Shown here in pieces: positions 18,350 through 25,804 of a stretch of 64,000 nt of DNA. Source of the stretch: JBOZRQ01 sp050789255 (GTDB taxonomy: Bacteria; Bacillota; Sulfobacillia; Symbiobacteriales; Symbiobacteriaceae); contig JBOZRQ010000046.1 in assembly GCA_050789255.1 (NCBI GenBank), positions 239,693 through 303,692 on the forward strand, read 5' to 3'. The notes beneath the pieces are model-generated. The model was not told the DNA's origin, ran no database searches, and saw only the letters and a list, made by a program, of their open reading frames with translations. The stretch's first letter is position 1, and each line of letters opens with the position of its first letter. Both the position numbers and the translations under genes were made by a program.

Positions 18350-20016
18350 GCGGCTTTCAGCCCGACCGTTACCTGAAGTACGACGAGATGACCGCTCAGC
18401 TGAAGAGCTGGGCGGCCGAGTACCCGCACCTGTGCCGCCTGGAGGAGATCGGGCGGTCCAGCGAGGGGCGCCCCATTTGGGCGGTGACGCTGACCAACTT
18501 TGAGACCGGGCTCGACCGGGACCGGCCGGGCTACCTGATCGACGCCAACACCCACGCCGGCGAGGTGACCGGCGGGGCGGCGGCGATGTACTCGGTCTGG
18601 TACCTGCTGACCCAGTACGGCACCGACCCGACCGCGACCCAACTGCTGGACACCCGGGCGTTTTACTGCGTGCCACGCATTGCCGTGGACGGCGTGGAGG
18701 TCTACCTGACCACGCCGCACCTGCTGCGCTCCAGCGCCAAGCTGTACCCAATGGCGGAGGAGCCCCCGGGCTTCTACCCGGAGGATGTGAACGGCGACGG
18801 CTACATTCTGCAGATGCGCAAGCTCGACCCGGACGGGGACTGGAAGGTGGACGCCCAGGACGCCCGGATGATGGTGCGGCGGGAGCCCGAGGATTCTCAG
18901 GGCACGTTCTACCGCATCTTCGCAGAGGGCGTGATTCGGGGCTGGGACGGCAAGGCGATCCCGCCGGTGCGCCGGACCTGGGGCCTGGACTTCAACCGGA
19001 ACTACCCGGCGTTCTGGAACCCAGAGGGCAAGCAGCCCGGGGCGGGGCCTTACCCGCTCTCCGAGCCCGAGACCCGGGCGCTGGCCACGTTCCTGGTGAA
19101 GCATCCGAACATTGGCGCCTACGTGGCTTACCATACCACGGGCCACGTGCTGCTGCGCCCGCCGAGCAATGGCGGCGATGACAAGATGAACCAGGCCGAC
19201 CTGGAAGCTTTCAAGCGGATCGGCGAGATCTGCACCCGACTCTCCGGCTCTCCCTGCAAGTCCACCTACGATGCCTTTGCTTACCCCGGCCAGGAGGCGC
19301 TCGTGAAGGGCGCCGACGACTGGGCCTATGAGCACTACGGCGTGCAGGCGTACACCTTCGAGCTCTGGTCGATCGACGAGAAGGCGGGCGCCAAGGGCTA
19401 CGCCCAGGTGGGCGTCAAGGGCCTGCTGAACCAGAGCTACGAGGAGAACCTGGCCGATGAGCGCAAGCTGCTGGCCTGGAACGACAAGGAGTTGGGCGGG
19501 GCGGGCTTCATCCCCTGGAGCCCGTTCGAGCACCCGCAGCTGGGCGCCGTGGAGATCGGCGGCTGGGACTACAAGCGCTGCCTGCAGAACCCGCCGGAAG
19601 GCCCGCTGCTGCTGGACGAGATCAGCAAGGCTGCCGCCTTCACCTTCCAGCACGCCCTGGCCCTGCCGCTGCTAAAGGTTGAGCTCCGGGCCGTGCGCCT
19701 GGGCCTTGATCTTTGGAAGCTGAGCGCCCGGGTCCGCAACACCGGCGGGCTCCCGACCAACGTGACCGCCATGGCGGTCCAGCAGAAGGCGGTGGGGCCA
19801 ATTGAGGTGAAGCTGGAGGCGCCCGGCGCCCAGCTGCTCTCGGGCAAGGAGCGCCAGGAGCTTGAGCACCTGGAGGGCTGGGCCGTCTCGGGCGGGCGCC
19901 CCGCCAGGAGCGAGGCCTGGGTCGATTGGCTGCTCAGGGCGGCGCCCGGCACCGCTGTGACCGTGACTGCCCACACCGCCAGGGCCGGCCGTACGGCCGC
20001 CGCCCTGACGCTCTAA
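18346..20016 (+). CDS. M14 zinc carboxypeptidase-like peptidase, copy 3 of 4
   Basis: The 556-residue paralogue has H70/E73 (ANTHAGEVTG), the third His in AYHTTGH, DFNRNYPAFW, and Glu in FELWSID. Its ATG overlaps the stop of copy 2 in ATGA, a sign of translational coupling. The C-terminal domain keeps the GLPTNVTAMAV motif shared by all copies. Differences around the active-site wall between copies suggest different peptide specificities; I infer this, it is not shown. Confidence 0.92.
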   Translation: MSGFQPDRYLKYDEMTAQLKSWAAEYPHLCRLEEIGRSSEGRPIWAVTLTNFETGLDRDRPGYLIDANTHAGEVTGGAAAMYSVWYLLTQYGTDPTATQLLDTRAFYCVPRIAVDGVEVYLTTPHLLRSSAKLYPMAEEPPGFYPEDVNGDGYILQMRKLDPDGDWKVDAQDARMMVRREPEDSQGTFYRIFAEGVIRGWDGKAIPPVRRTWGLDFNRNYPAFWNPEGKQPGAGPYPLSEPETRALATFLVKHPNIGAYVAYHTTGHVLLRPPSNGGDDKMNQADLEAFKRIGEICTRLSGSPCKSTYDAFAYPGQEALVKGADDWAYEHYGVQAYTFELWSIDEKAGAKGYAQVGVKGLLNQSYEENLADERKLLAWNDKELGGAGFIPWSPFEHPQLGAVEIGGWDYKRCLQNPPEGPLLLDEISKAAAFTFQHALALPLLKVELRAVRLGLDLWKLSARVRNTGGLPTNVTAMAVQQKAVGPIEVKLEAPGAQLLSGKERQELEHLEGWAVSGGRPARSEAWVDWLLRAAPGTAVTVTAHTARAGRTAAALTL

Positions 20017-20027
20017 GGAGGGCGCCG

Positions 20028-21716
20028 ATGGAGGCCACCTACCAGGATTACTTGCAGATCACCCAACTGGTCCATGCGTGGGCGAAGGCCTATCCGCACT
20101 TGGTGACGGTGGCGAGCATTGCCCGTAGCCCGGAGGGGCGGGAGGTCTGGGTCCTTACGCTGACCAACCAGGCGACCGGGTCCGACCTGGAGAAGCCCGG
20201 CTACCTGATCGACGGCTGTCACCATGCCGGTGAGGTCACCTCGACGGCACAGGCGCTCTACATCGCCAACTGGCTCCTGTCGGGCTACGGCAAGGATGCT
20301 CAGGCGACCGAACTGCTCGATACCCGGTCCGTCTATGTGGTTCCCCGGCTGACCGTGGACGCCACGGAGGAGTACCTCCATACCCCGAAGATGATGCGCA
20401 GCCGCGTGGCGCTCTACCCGGTGCCGGAGGAGCGGCCCGGGCTTGTGCCGCAGGATATCGACGGCGACGGCGCCATCCTGGAGATGCGGGTCGTCGATCC
20501 CGGCGGCGAGTGGAAGGTCTCCGCCAAGGACCCCCGGGTGATGGTGCGCCGTCAGCCGGAAGACCTGGAGGGCACGTTCTACCGGATCTACCAGGAGGGC
20601 GTCATCCGGGAGCTGAAGCCCGAGGGCCTGGTCGAAGCCTATGACGGGCGCGGCGTAACCCCGGCCCCGAACCGCTGGGGCCTGGACTTCAACCGGAACT
20701 ACCCGACCAACTGGGCCATGGAGCACCGCCAGCCCGGTGCTGGCCCCTACCCGTTCTCGGAGCCCGAGATCCGGGGCCTGGGCGAGTTCGTGCTCTCCCA
20801 CCCAAACATTTGCGGGTGGATGTGCTACCACACCTCCGGCGGGGTCAACCTGCGGCCCGGCGCCGTCCAGCGGGACGACAAGCTGAACCAGTCCGACCTG
20901 GGCCGCTACAAGGCGCTCGGCGACCTGGGTACCCGGATCACCGGGTACCCGCACCGCAACCTCTTTGAGGTATACACCTGGAATCCCGACCGGCCGGCCA
21001 TCGGCTCGGCGATGGAGTTCGCCTACGACTACCTGGGCATCATCATGTTCGCCCCGGAGCTGTGGGACATCAAGGGCCTCGCCGGCCTGCCCTCCTGGGG
21101 CAAGAAGTCGATGAAGGACACGGTGAACATGCCCGACCCGGAACGGGAGGAGGAGCAGCTCAAACTCCTCGCCTGGGACGACCAGGAGAACGAGGGCCGG
21201 GGCTTCCACCGCTGGCGCAAGTTCACCCACCCGCAGCTCGGCGAGGTGGAGCTGGGCGGCTGGGACTTCAAGCACTGCATTCAGAACCCGCCCCCCGGGC
21301 GCCATCTGGAGGCGGAGCTGGTCAAGAACTTCAGGTTTGCCATCGAGCACGCCATGGCCAGTCCGCTGCTGGCGATCGGACGCACGGAGGTCAAGGCGCT
21401 GGGCGGCTCGGTCTACGAGGTGACCGTCCAGGTCTGCAACACCGGGTTCCTGCCGACCCAGGTGACCGAGATGGCGGTTCAGCAGAAGCGTGTCACCGGG
21501 GTTGACGTTACCCTGGATGGCCCCGCCAAGGTGATCGCCCACCGGGGCGCCGACCTGCGGAACGGGCGCTACAACCTCGGGGAGATCCCCGGCTGGTCCA
21601 ACGCCAGCGAGAAGTGGGTCACCTTCGTGGTCCGGGGCAAGGTCGGCGACACGCTGAGCGTGACCGCCCGGCACGACCGGGCTGGGGTCGCTCGAACCAC
21701 CATCGTCCTGGGATAG
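20028..21716 (+). CDS. M14 zinc carboxypeptidase-like peptidase, copy 4 of 4
   Basis: The 562-residue paralogue has H66/E69 (GCHHAGEVT), the third His in CYHTSGG, DFNRNYPTNW and Glu in APELWDI. ATG 20028 is preceded by AAGGAGGG and lies 11 bases after the stop of copy 3; a longer in-frame extension into copy 3 is not needed. The C-terminus shares FLPTQVTEMAVQQK with the others. A strong terminator follows, so the four copies form one operon of about 6.8 kb. Confidence 0.92.
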   Translation: MEATYQDYLQITQLVHAWAKAYPHLVTVASIARSPEGREVWVLTLTNQATGSDLEKPGYLIDGCHHAGEVTSTAQALYIANWLLSGYGKDAQATELLDTRSVYVVPRLTVDATEEYLHTPKMMRSRVALYPVPEERPGLVPQDIDGDGAILEMRVVDPGGEWKVSAKDPRVMVRRQPEDLEGTFYRIYQEGVIRELKPEGLVEAYDGRGVTPAPNRWGLDFNRNYPTNWAMEHRQPGAGPYPFSEPEIRGLGEFVLSHPNICGWMCYHTSGGVNLRPGAVQRDDKLNQSDLGRYKALGDLGTRITGYPHRNLFEVYTWNPDRPAIGSAMEFAYDYLGIIMFAPELWDIKGLAGLPSWGKKSMKDTVNMPDPEREEEQLKLLAWDDQENEGRGFHRWRKFTHPQLGEVELGGWDFKHCIQNPPPGRHLEAELVKNFRFAIEHAMASPLLAIGRTEVKALGGSVYEVTVQVCNTGFLPTQVTEMAVQQKRVTGVDVTLDGPAKVIAHRGADLRNGRYNLGEIPGWSNASEKWVTFVVRGKVGDTLSVTARHDRAGVARTTIVLG

Positions 21717-21720
21717 CGAA

Positions 21721-21762
21721 AAAAAGGCGCGGAAACCTGGCTCAGGTTTTCGCGCCTTTTCT
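21721..21762 (+). terminator. Rho-independent terminator of the M14 operon
   Basis: A long stem (21722-21738 with 21744-21760, one G-T pair) has a 5-base loop and U-rich 3' arm. A possible ATG at 21763 abuts it, which argues for the later start of the next gene. Confidence 0.9.
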
Positions 21763-21801
21763 ATGGTACCATACGTCTCACCCTTGAGGAGGGAGAGCCG
21801 G

Positions 21802-22644
21802 GTGCTACTGGGCCGTCGATCGTTCCTGAAAGCCACGCTGACCGCTCTGGCCGGTGCCGCAGGCCTGGTCGCATACGGCTACGAGGTGGAGCCCCGCCGC
21901 CTGGTGGTCGAGCGGGTCAGCTTTCCCATTGCAAACCTGCCGCCCCACCTGGACGGCTTCACCATCGGGGTGCTGGCCGACCTGCATATCGGCGAGATGG
22001 TGCCGGTGGCCCGGGGCAAGGAGGCCGCCGAGCGGCTCGCCAGCCTCAAGCCGGACCTGGTGCTCGTAGCCGGCGACATGACCGGCGTGGTCGACTCAAA
22101 CGCCGAGGCCCAGCGCCTGATCGACGAGGCCCTCACGCCGGTCAAGGGCGCCTACGGGGTCTACGGCAACTGGGACTTCTACTACGCCGCTCTGCCCCCG
22201 GGCGTCAAGCGCCAGCAGTCGGTGAAGATGCTGGTCAACGAAGGCGTACTGGCGGCCGACGGGCTCTGGCTCGGCGGGCTCGACGAGGGGATCTTCGGGC
22301 AGCCCGACGTGGCCAAGGCCCTCAGGGGGGCGCCCGAGGGCGCCGTGCGCATCCTGCTGGCCCACGAGCCCGAGCTGGCCGACCTGGTTCGGCCCGAGCA
22401 CCGCATCGCCCTGCAGATCTCCGGGCATACGCATGGCGGACAGGTCCGGCTGCCGTTCCTTGGTCCGCTCCTCCTGCCGCCGCTGGGGCGCAAGTACGTG
22501 GCCGGGCTGCACAAGGCCCCGGCCTGCCATGTCTACACCAGCCGGGGCATCGGGCTCACCCAGCTGCCCGTCCGGTTCCTCTGCCCGCCGGAGATCACGC
22601 TGATTCAACTACGGCGTCAATCGCCTGGCGCTGCTCCTCCGTGA
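21802..22644 (+). CDS. Tat-exported metallophosphoesterase
   Basis: The 280-residue product starts with a twin-arginine signal (GRRSFLKATLTALAGAAGLVA) and has the calcineurin-like metal motifs LADLHIGE, VAGDMTG, GNWDF (in place of GNHE), LLAHEPELA and SGHTHGGQ. It resembles YkuE/LpxH-like phosphodiesterases that act outside the membrane. I chose GTG 21802 with GGAGGGAG upstream. Its last 50 bases overlap the convergent DapA-like gene. Confidence 0.9.
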   Translation: MLLGRRSFLKATLTALAGAAGLVAYGYEVEPRRLVVERVSFPIANLPPHLDGFTIGVLADLHIGEMVPVARGKEAAERLASLKPDLVLVAGDMTGVVDSNAEAQRLIDEALTPVKGAYGVYGNWDFYYAALPPGVKRQQSVKMLVNEGVLAADGLWLGGLDEGIFGQPDVAKALRGAPEGAVRILLAHEPELADLVRPEHRIALQISGHTHGGQVRLPFLGPLLLPPLGRKYVAGLHKAPACHVYTSRGIGLTQLPVRFLCPPEITLIQLRRQSPGAAPP

Positions 22645-23458
22645 TGTGGCCCAGCGGCTCACGGGGATAGCCGGCGGGCAGGCCCCGCTTCCGCAGGGCA
22701 TACTTCAGACCCACCGGGGTCGCCGTGGCGAAGAGGGCTGTTGCGGCCCGCCGGATGAAGGCGTGCTTGGCCTCGGCGCCAGCCATGGCCCCCACTGTGG
22801 CAAGCCGGACCACCTCGGCCATCTCCCGCGGAAAGAGGTTGCCGATGATGCTGGTGATGCCGGTGTAGTCGTGCAAGAGGGCATCAAGGATGGTCACGTC
22901 GCTGCCGGTGAAGAGTTGGAGCTTGCCGCCGGTGCGGCGCTTGGCATCCTGCGCCCTGGGGTAGTCGCTCGAATGCTTCAGAGCCGCCACCCGACCTTCC
23001 GCAGCCAGCCGAGCCACCGTATCCATGCCGATGTCCGTGCCCGTCCTGGGCGGGTTGTTGTACAGCAGGATCGGCAGGTTGACCGCCTGCGCCACAGTTG
23101 TGACGTAGCCCTCCAGCTCCAGGTCGGAGGCCCGGATGTAGGGGGGAAGGCCCAGCATAATGCCGTAGGCTCCCGCCTCTTGGGCGCCCCGCGCCAGATC
23201 GACCGCGACCCGGGTGGTGGTAGCCGCCACGCCGGCGATGATGCGCGCCCTGCCGTCAGCCGCCCGCACAGCCTCCCGGTATAGCGCCTTGCGCTCCTCC
23301 GGCGTCATCGAATGCTGCTCGCCCGTCGAGCCCGAGATCAGCAGCTCTGTGACGCCACTGGAGATCAGGTATTGCGTCATCCCCGCCACGGCGCCCAGGT
23401 CCAGGTCGCCATCTGCCGAAAACGGGGTAACCATCGCAACGCTGTATGAATGAAACAT
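22595..23458 (-). CDS. DapA-family lyase/synthase
   Basis: The 287-residue (beta/alpha)8 protein has the family residues: GSTGEQHSMTPEER, Y133 in LLYNNPPRTG and the Schiff-base K161 in ALKHSS. Both dihydrodipicolinate synthase and N-acetylneuraminate or 4-hydroxy-2-oxo acid lyases share these, so the substrate is not certain; the lack of other lysine genes nearby favours a catabolic lyase. ATG 23458 has AGGAAGGGA about 12 bases upstream; a GTG three codons earlier is also possible. Confidence 0.87.
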   Translation of the reverse strand: MFHSYSVAMVTPFSADGDLDLGAVAGMTQYLISSGVTELLISGSTGEQHSMTPEERKALYREAVRAADGRARIIAGVAATTTRVAVDLARGAQEAGAYGIMLGLPPYIRASDLELEGYVTTVAQAVNLPILLYNNPPRTGTDIGMDTVARLAAEGRVAALKHSSDYPRAQDAKRRTGGKLQLFTGSDVTILDALLHDYTGITSIIGNLFPREMAEVVRLATVGAMAGAEAKHAFIRRAATALFATATPVGLKYALRKRGLPAGYPREPLGHITEEQRQAIDAVVESA

Positions 23459-23547
23459 CGTACCCACGTCCCTTCCTGATCGTTTGGACGTGCCGAGCGC
23501 CTCCACCGATGCTCCGCTGAAATCGTCACAATAGGAGGACTAGCAAG

Positions 23548-23583
23548 ATGAAAAATTTGGTAGTCAAGAAAGCTCGGGTATAG
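23548..23583 (+). CDS. Possible 11-codon leader peptide
   Basis: ATG 23548 has a perfect GGAGG upstream and encodes MKNLVVKKARV before TAG, 70 bases before the selenoprotein peroxiredoxin start. It could be a regulatory leader, a remnant of a lost gene, or chance. Confidence 0.3.
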   Translation: MKNLVVKKARV

Positions 23584-23653
23584 TAGCATCGTAACTGGTC
23601 CATCATTGATTTCTGGCACGCATCGATGCCGATTCCGAAGGAGGCCCCACCAA

Positions 23654-24151
23654 ATGCCGAAGGGTGCAACCCAGACCAAGACCCTCAAGGTCGGGGACAA
23701 GGCGCCGGACTTCGCTCTGAAGTCGCACCTTGACACGGAGATCAAGCTCTCCGACCTAAAGGGGAAGAATGTGTTCATCGCCTTCTACCCGCTCGACTGG
23801 ACCCCTGTCTGAGGCGCGCAGATGCCCTCGTACGAGGACGACCTGTCCCGTTTCGAGGAGTACAATACCCAGGTTCTGGGTATCAGCGTGGATTCCATTC
23901 CCAGCCATAAGGCTTGGGCCAAATCTATCGGCGGCATCAGCTACCCGCTGCTGTCGGATTTCTTCCCCCATGGCAAGGTCTCCGAGGCTTTCGGAGTCCT
24001 GCGCACCGATGCCGGCGGGGCCGCGTTCGGCGCTTCGGAGCGTGCGCTCTTTATCATCGATAAGGAAGGCGTAGTGCGCTTCATCGACGTTCACCCGATC
24101 ACGGAGCAGCCCGACAACGAGGAGCTCTTCGAGATCCTCCGCAAGCTCTAG
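23654..24151 (+). CDS. Selenocysteine-containing peroxiredoxin (Sec at TGA 23810-23812)
   Basis: The reading frame has one in-frame TGA and otherwise runs 165 residues as an AhpC/TSA peroxiredoxin. Around the TGA the sequence is DWTPV-U-GAQMPSYEDDL, aligned to the DFTPVCT-type motif whose Cys is the peroxidatic residue, so TGA stands exactly at the catalytic position (U53). Downstream the normal fold continues (VLGISVDSIPSHKAWAK, SEAFGVLR, ALFIIDKEGVVRF). A hairpin follows the TGA. It should reduce peroxides with selenol chemistry in the cytoplasm. ATG 23654 has GGAGG upstream. Gene callers that treat TGA as stop give two fragments. Confidence 0.9.
23813..23845 (+). promoter_or_regulatory. 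SECIS-like hairpin of the peroxiredoxin
   Basis: CCTC (23826-23829) pairs with GAGG (23834-23837) around the loop GTAC, and CAG/CTG can extend a lower stem. The loop GU lies 18 bases after the TGA, the usual place and loop feature for bacterial SECIS elements read by SelB. Confidence 0.65.
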
Positions 24152-24161
24152 GCGAACGACG

Positions 24162-24195
24162 GGCGGGAAGCATCCAGTTGCTTCCCGCCTTTTTT
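24162..24195 (+). terminator. Rho-independent terminator
   Basis: A perfect GCGGGAAGCA / TGCTTCCCGC stem and T6 lie between the two selenoprotein genes, so they are probably separate transcripts. Confidence 0.9.
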
Positions 24196-24214
24196 CATAA
24201 CAAGGAGGCTTCCC

Positions 24215-24919
24215 ATGGCCATGGAACTGTCCCGCCGGTGCGTGCCCTACACGCCGGTGACGAAGAAACTGTCGGAGATGACCATCGCGATCGTCTCCAC
24301 CGCCGGGGTGCACCTGAAGGAGCAGGAGCCCTTCAACACCCAGGGCGACGACACCTGGCGCCACCTGCCCGGCGACGTCAACGCCGCCGACCTGATGATC
24401 ACCCACGGGGCGCCGGAGGAGCACTATGACCGCACCGAGGCCAAGCAGGACATCAATGTCATCTTCCCGATCGACCGCCTGCGTGAGCTCGCCTCCCAGG
24501 GCGTGATCGGGGCCGTGTCGGAGAAGCACTGGACCCTGATGGGCTACTCCCTGCGCCTCAAGAAGTACTACGATGAGACCGCCCCGGCCGTCGCCAAGGA
24601 GGTCGAGCGCTCCCCCGTGGACGCCGTGCTCCTGACCGCCGGCTGACCGCTCTGCCACCGCACGGTCGTTGCGGTTCAGCGGGCGATTGAGATGGCCGGC
24701 ATCCCCACGATTCTGATCACCACCGACAAGGGGTCCTCCGAGCAGCAGCGGCCGCCCCGGGCGATCAACCCCGCCGGCTTCAAGTGGGGCCACTCCCTTG
24801 GCACCGCCGCCAACCAGGAACTGCAGATGGAGGTCCTGCGCACCGCCCTGCGCCAGCTCGAGGAGCTGCACCTGCCGGGCCAGGTCCGGACGCTCGAGTT
24901 CCAGGGATATAACGCCTAA
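24215..24919 (+). CDS. PrdB-like selenoprotein (Sec at TGA 24644-24646)
   Basis: The frame is 234 residues with one in-frame TGA at codon 144. The context is VLLTAG-U-PLCHRTVVAVQRAIEMAGIPT, the UxxC redox motif of the glycine/betaine/sarcosine/D-proline reductase selenoprotein B family, closest to the small PrdB subunit of D-proline reductase. Both halves are family-like (IAIVSTAGVHLKEQEPF before, ILITTDKGSSE after). No prdA or grdA gene is adjacent, so whether it is a true reductase subunit or a stand-alone relative is open. ATG 24215 has AAGGAGG 6 bases upstream. Confidence 0.88.
24647..24680 (+). promoter_or_regulatory. SECIS-like hairpin of the PrdB-like gene
   Basis: ACCGCA (24657-24662) pairs perfectly with TGCGGT (24670-24675) around the loop CGGTCGT. 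The loop GGU starts 18 bases after the TGA, the same distance as in the peroxiredoxin gene. Confidence 0.72.
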
Positions 24920-24924
24920 GACGT

Positions 24925-24952
24925 AGGTCCCCGGCAAGGTTGCCGGGGACCT
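24925..24952 (+). terminator. 11-bp hairpin after the PrdB-like gene
   Basis: AGGTCCCCGGC and GCCGGGGACCT pair around a 6-base loop. No T run follows, so it may be a weak terminator or an mRNA-end stabiliser. Confidence 0.55.
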
Positions 24953-24988
24953 CGTGCCGAATCTCCAGACCCCAAGGAGGTCGTACAT

Positions 24989-25708
24989 ATGCGTTTGATG
25001 GATCAAGTGATGGTCGTCACCGGTTCCAGCGAGGGCATCGGCCGGGAGATGGTGAAACTCTTCGCCCGGGAGGGCGCCCGCGTCGTGGCGGTGGCTCGGC
25101 GGGCCGAAGCTCTGCAGGCCCTGGCTGAGGAGGTTGGCGCTGAGCGGGTGCTGGCGGCGCCCGGCGACGTGACCAGGTTCGAGGACATGCAGCAGGTCGC
25201 AGCCCGGGCGCTGGAGCGGTGGGGCCGGATCGACGCCCTGGTCAACAACGCCGGCGTCGCCAAGTACGTCAACCTGGTCGACATGAAGCCCGAGGAGTTC
25301 CAGTGGCAGATGGACGTTAACTTGACCGGGGTCTTCAACGCCACCAAGGCCGTCCTGCCGCACCTGCTGGAGCGCACCGCCGCCGAGGGCCGGCGGCCCG
25401 GCGGGCAGATCCTGAACATCTCCTCGGTGCTGGGCACCGTGGGCATGCCCCGGGGCACCGCCTACTGCGCCACCAAGTGGGGGCTGATGGGCTTCACCGA
25501 GAGCCTGCGCATGGAGGTCCAGAAGGATGGCATCCGGGTCATGGTGCTCTGCCCCGGCCTCGTGCAGACCGACTTCGCCGGGCGACCTGCCACCGACAAG
25601 AGCGCCGGCCTGCGGCCCGAGTCGGTCGCCGAGCAGGCGCTGCACATGCTGGCGGCCCCGCCCGATGCGCTCCCCGGCACCCTGATCCTCAGGCCCTTCA
25701 ACGCATAA
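24989..25708 (+). CDS. Short-chain dehydrogenase/reductase
   Basis: The 239-residue SDR has the cofactor motif TGSSEGIG, NNAG, catalytic S (ISSV), and YxxxK as Y-C-A-T-K. R in AVARRAE after beta-2 favours NADP. The substrate is unknown; the family includes 3-oxoacyl and alcohol reductases. ATG 24989 has AAGGAGG upstream. It lies downstream of the PrdB-like gene after a hairpin, so co-transcription is uncertain. Confidence 0.9.
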   Translation: MRLMDQVMVVTGSSEGIGREMVKLFAREGARVVAVARRAEALQALAEEVGAERVLAAPGDVTRFEDMQQVAARALERWGRIDALVNNAGVAKYVNLVDMKPEEFQWQMDVNLTGVFNATKAVLPHLLERTAAEGRRPGGQILNISSVLGTVGMPRGTAYCATKWGLMGFTESLRMEVQKDGIRVMVLCPGLVQTDFAGRPATDKSAGLRPESVAEQALHMLAAPPDALPGTLILRPFNA

Positions 25709-25735
25709 GGGAAACTCAGGCGCCGTCGCCCGGGT

Positions 25736-25751
25736 TGTGACGCTTGTCACG
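25736..25751. promoter_or_regulatory. CRP/FNR-family operator-like site
   Basis: TGTGA-CGCTTG-TCACG matches the CRP-type pattern TGTGA-N6-TCACA in nine of ten bases. It sits 54 bases before the start of a His-rich polytopic membrane protein, with a possible -10 (TATGGT at 25774) downstream and no clear -35, as expected for activator-dependent control. Confidence 0.5.
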
Positions 25752-25804
25752 CTCTGGCGGCGGCGCCTTGTGCTATGGTTGAACTGGGGAGGTGCGCCAC
25801 GACC

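Noticed and set aside
23606..23812. Reading the first half of the peroxiredoxin as a truncated pseudogene
   Set aside because: The TGA sits exactly at the catalytic residue, the frame continues without loss, and a SECIS-like hairpin follows.
24215..24646. Reading the PrdB-like gene as two broken genes
   Set aside because: Both halves are in the same frame and the TGA aligns with the known Sec of the family.
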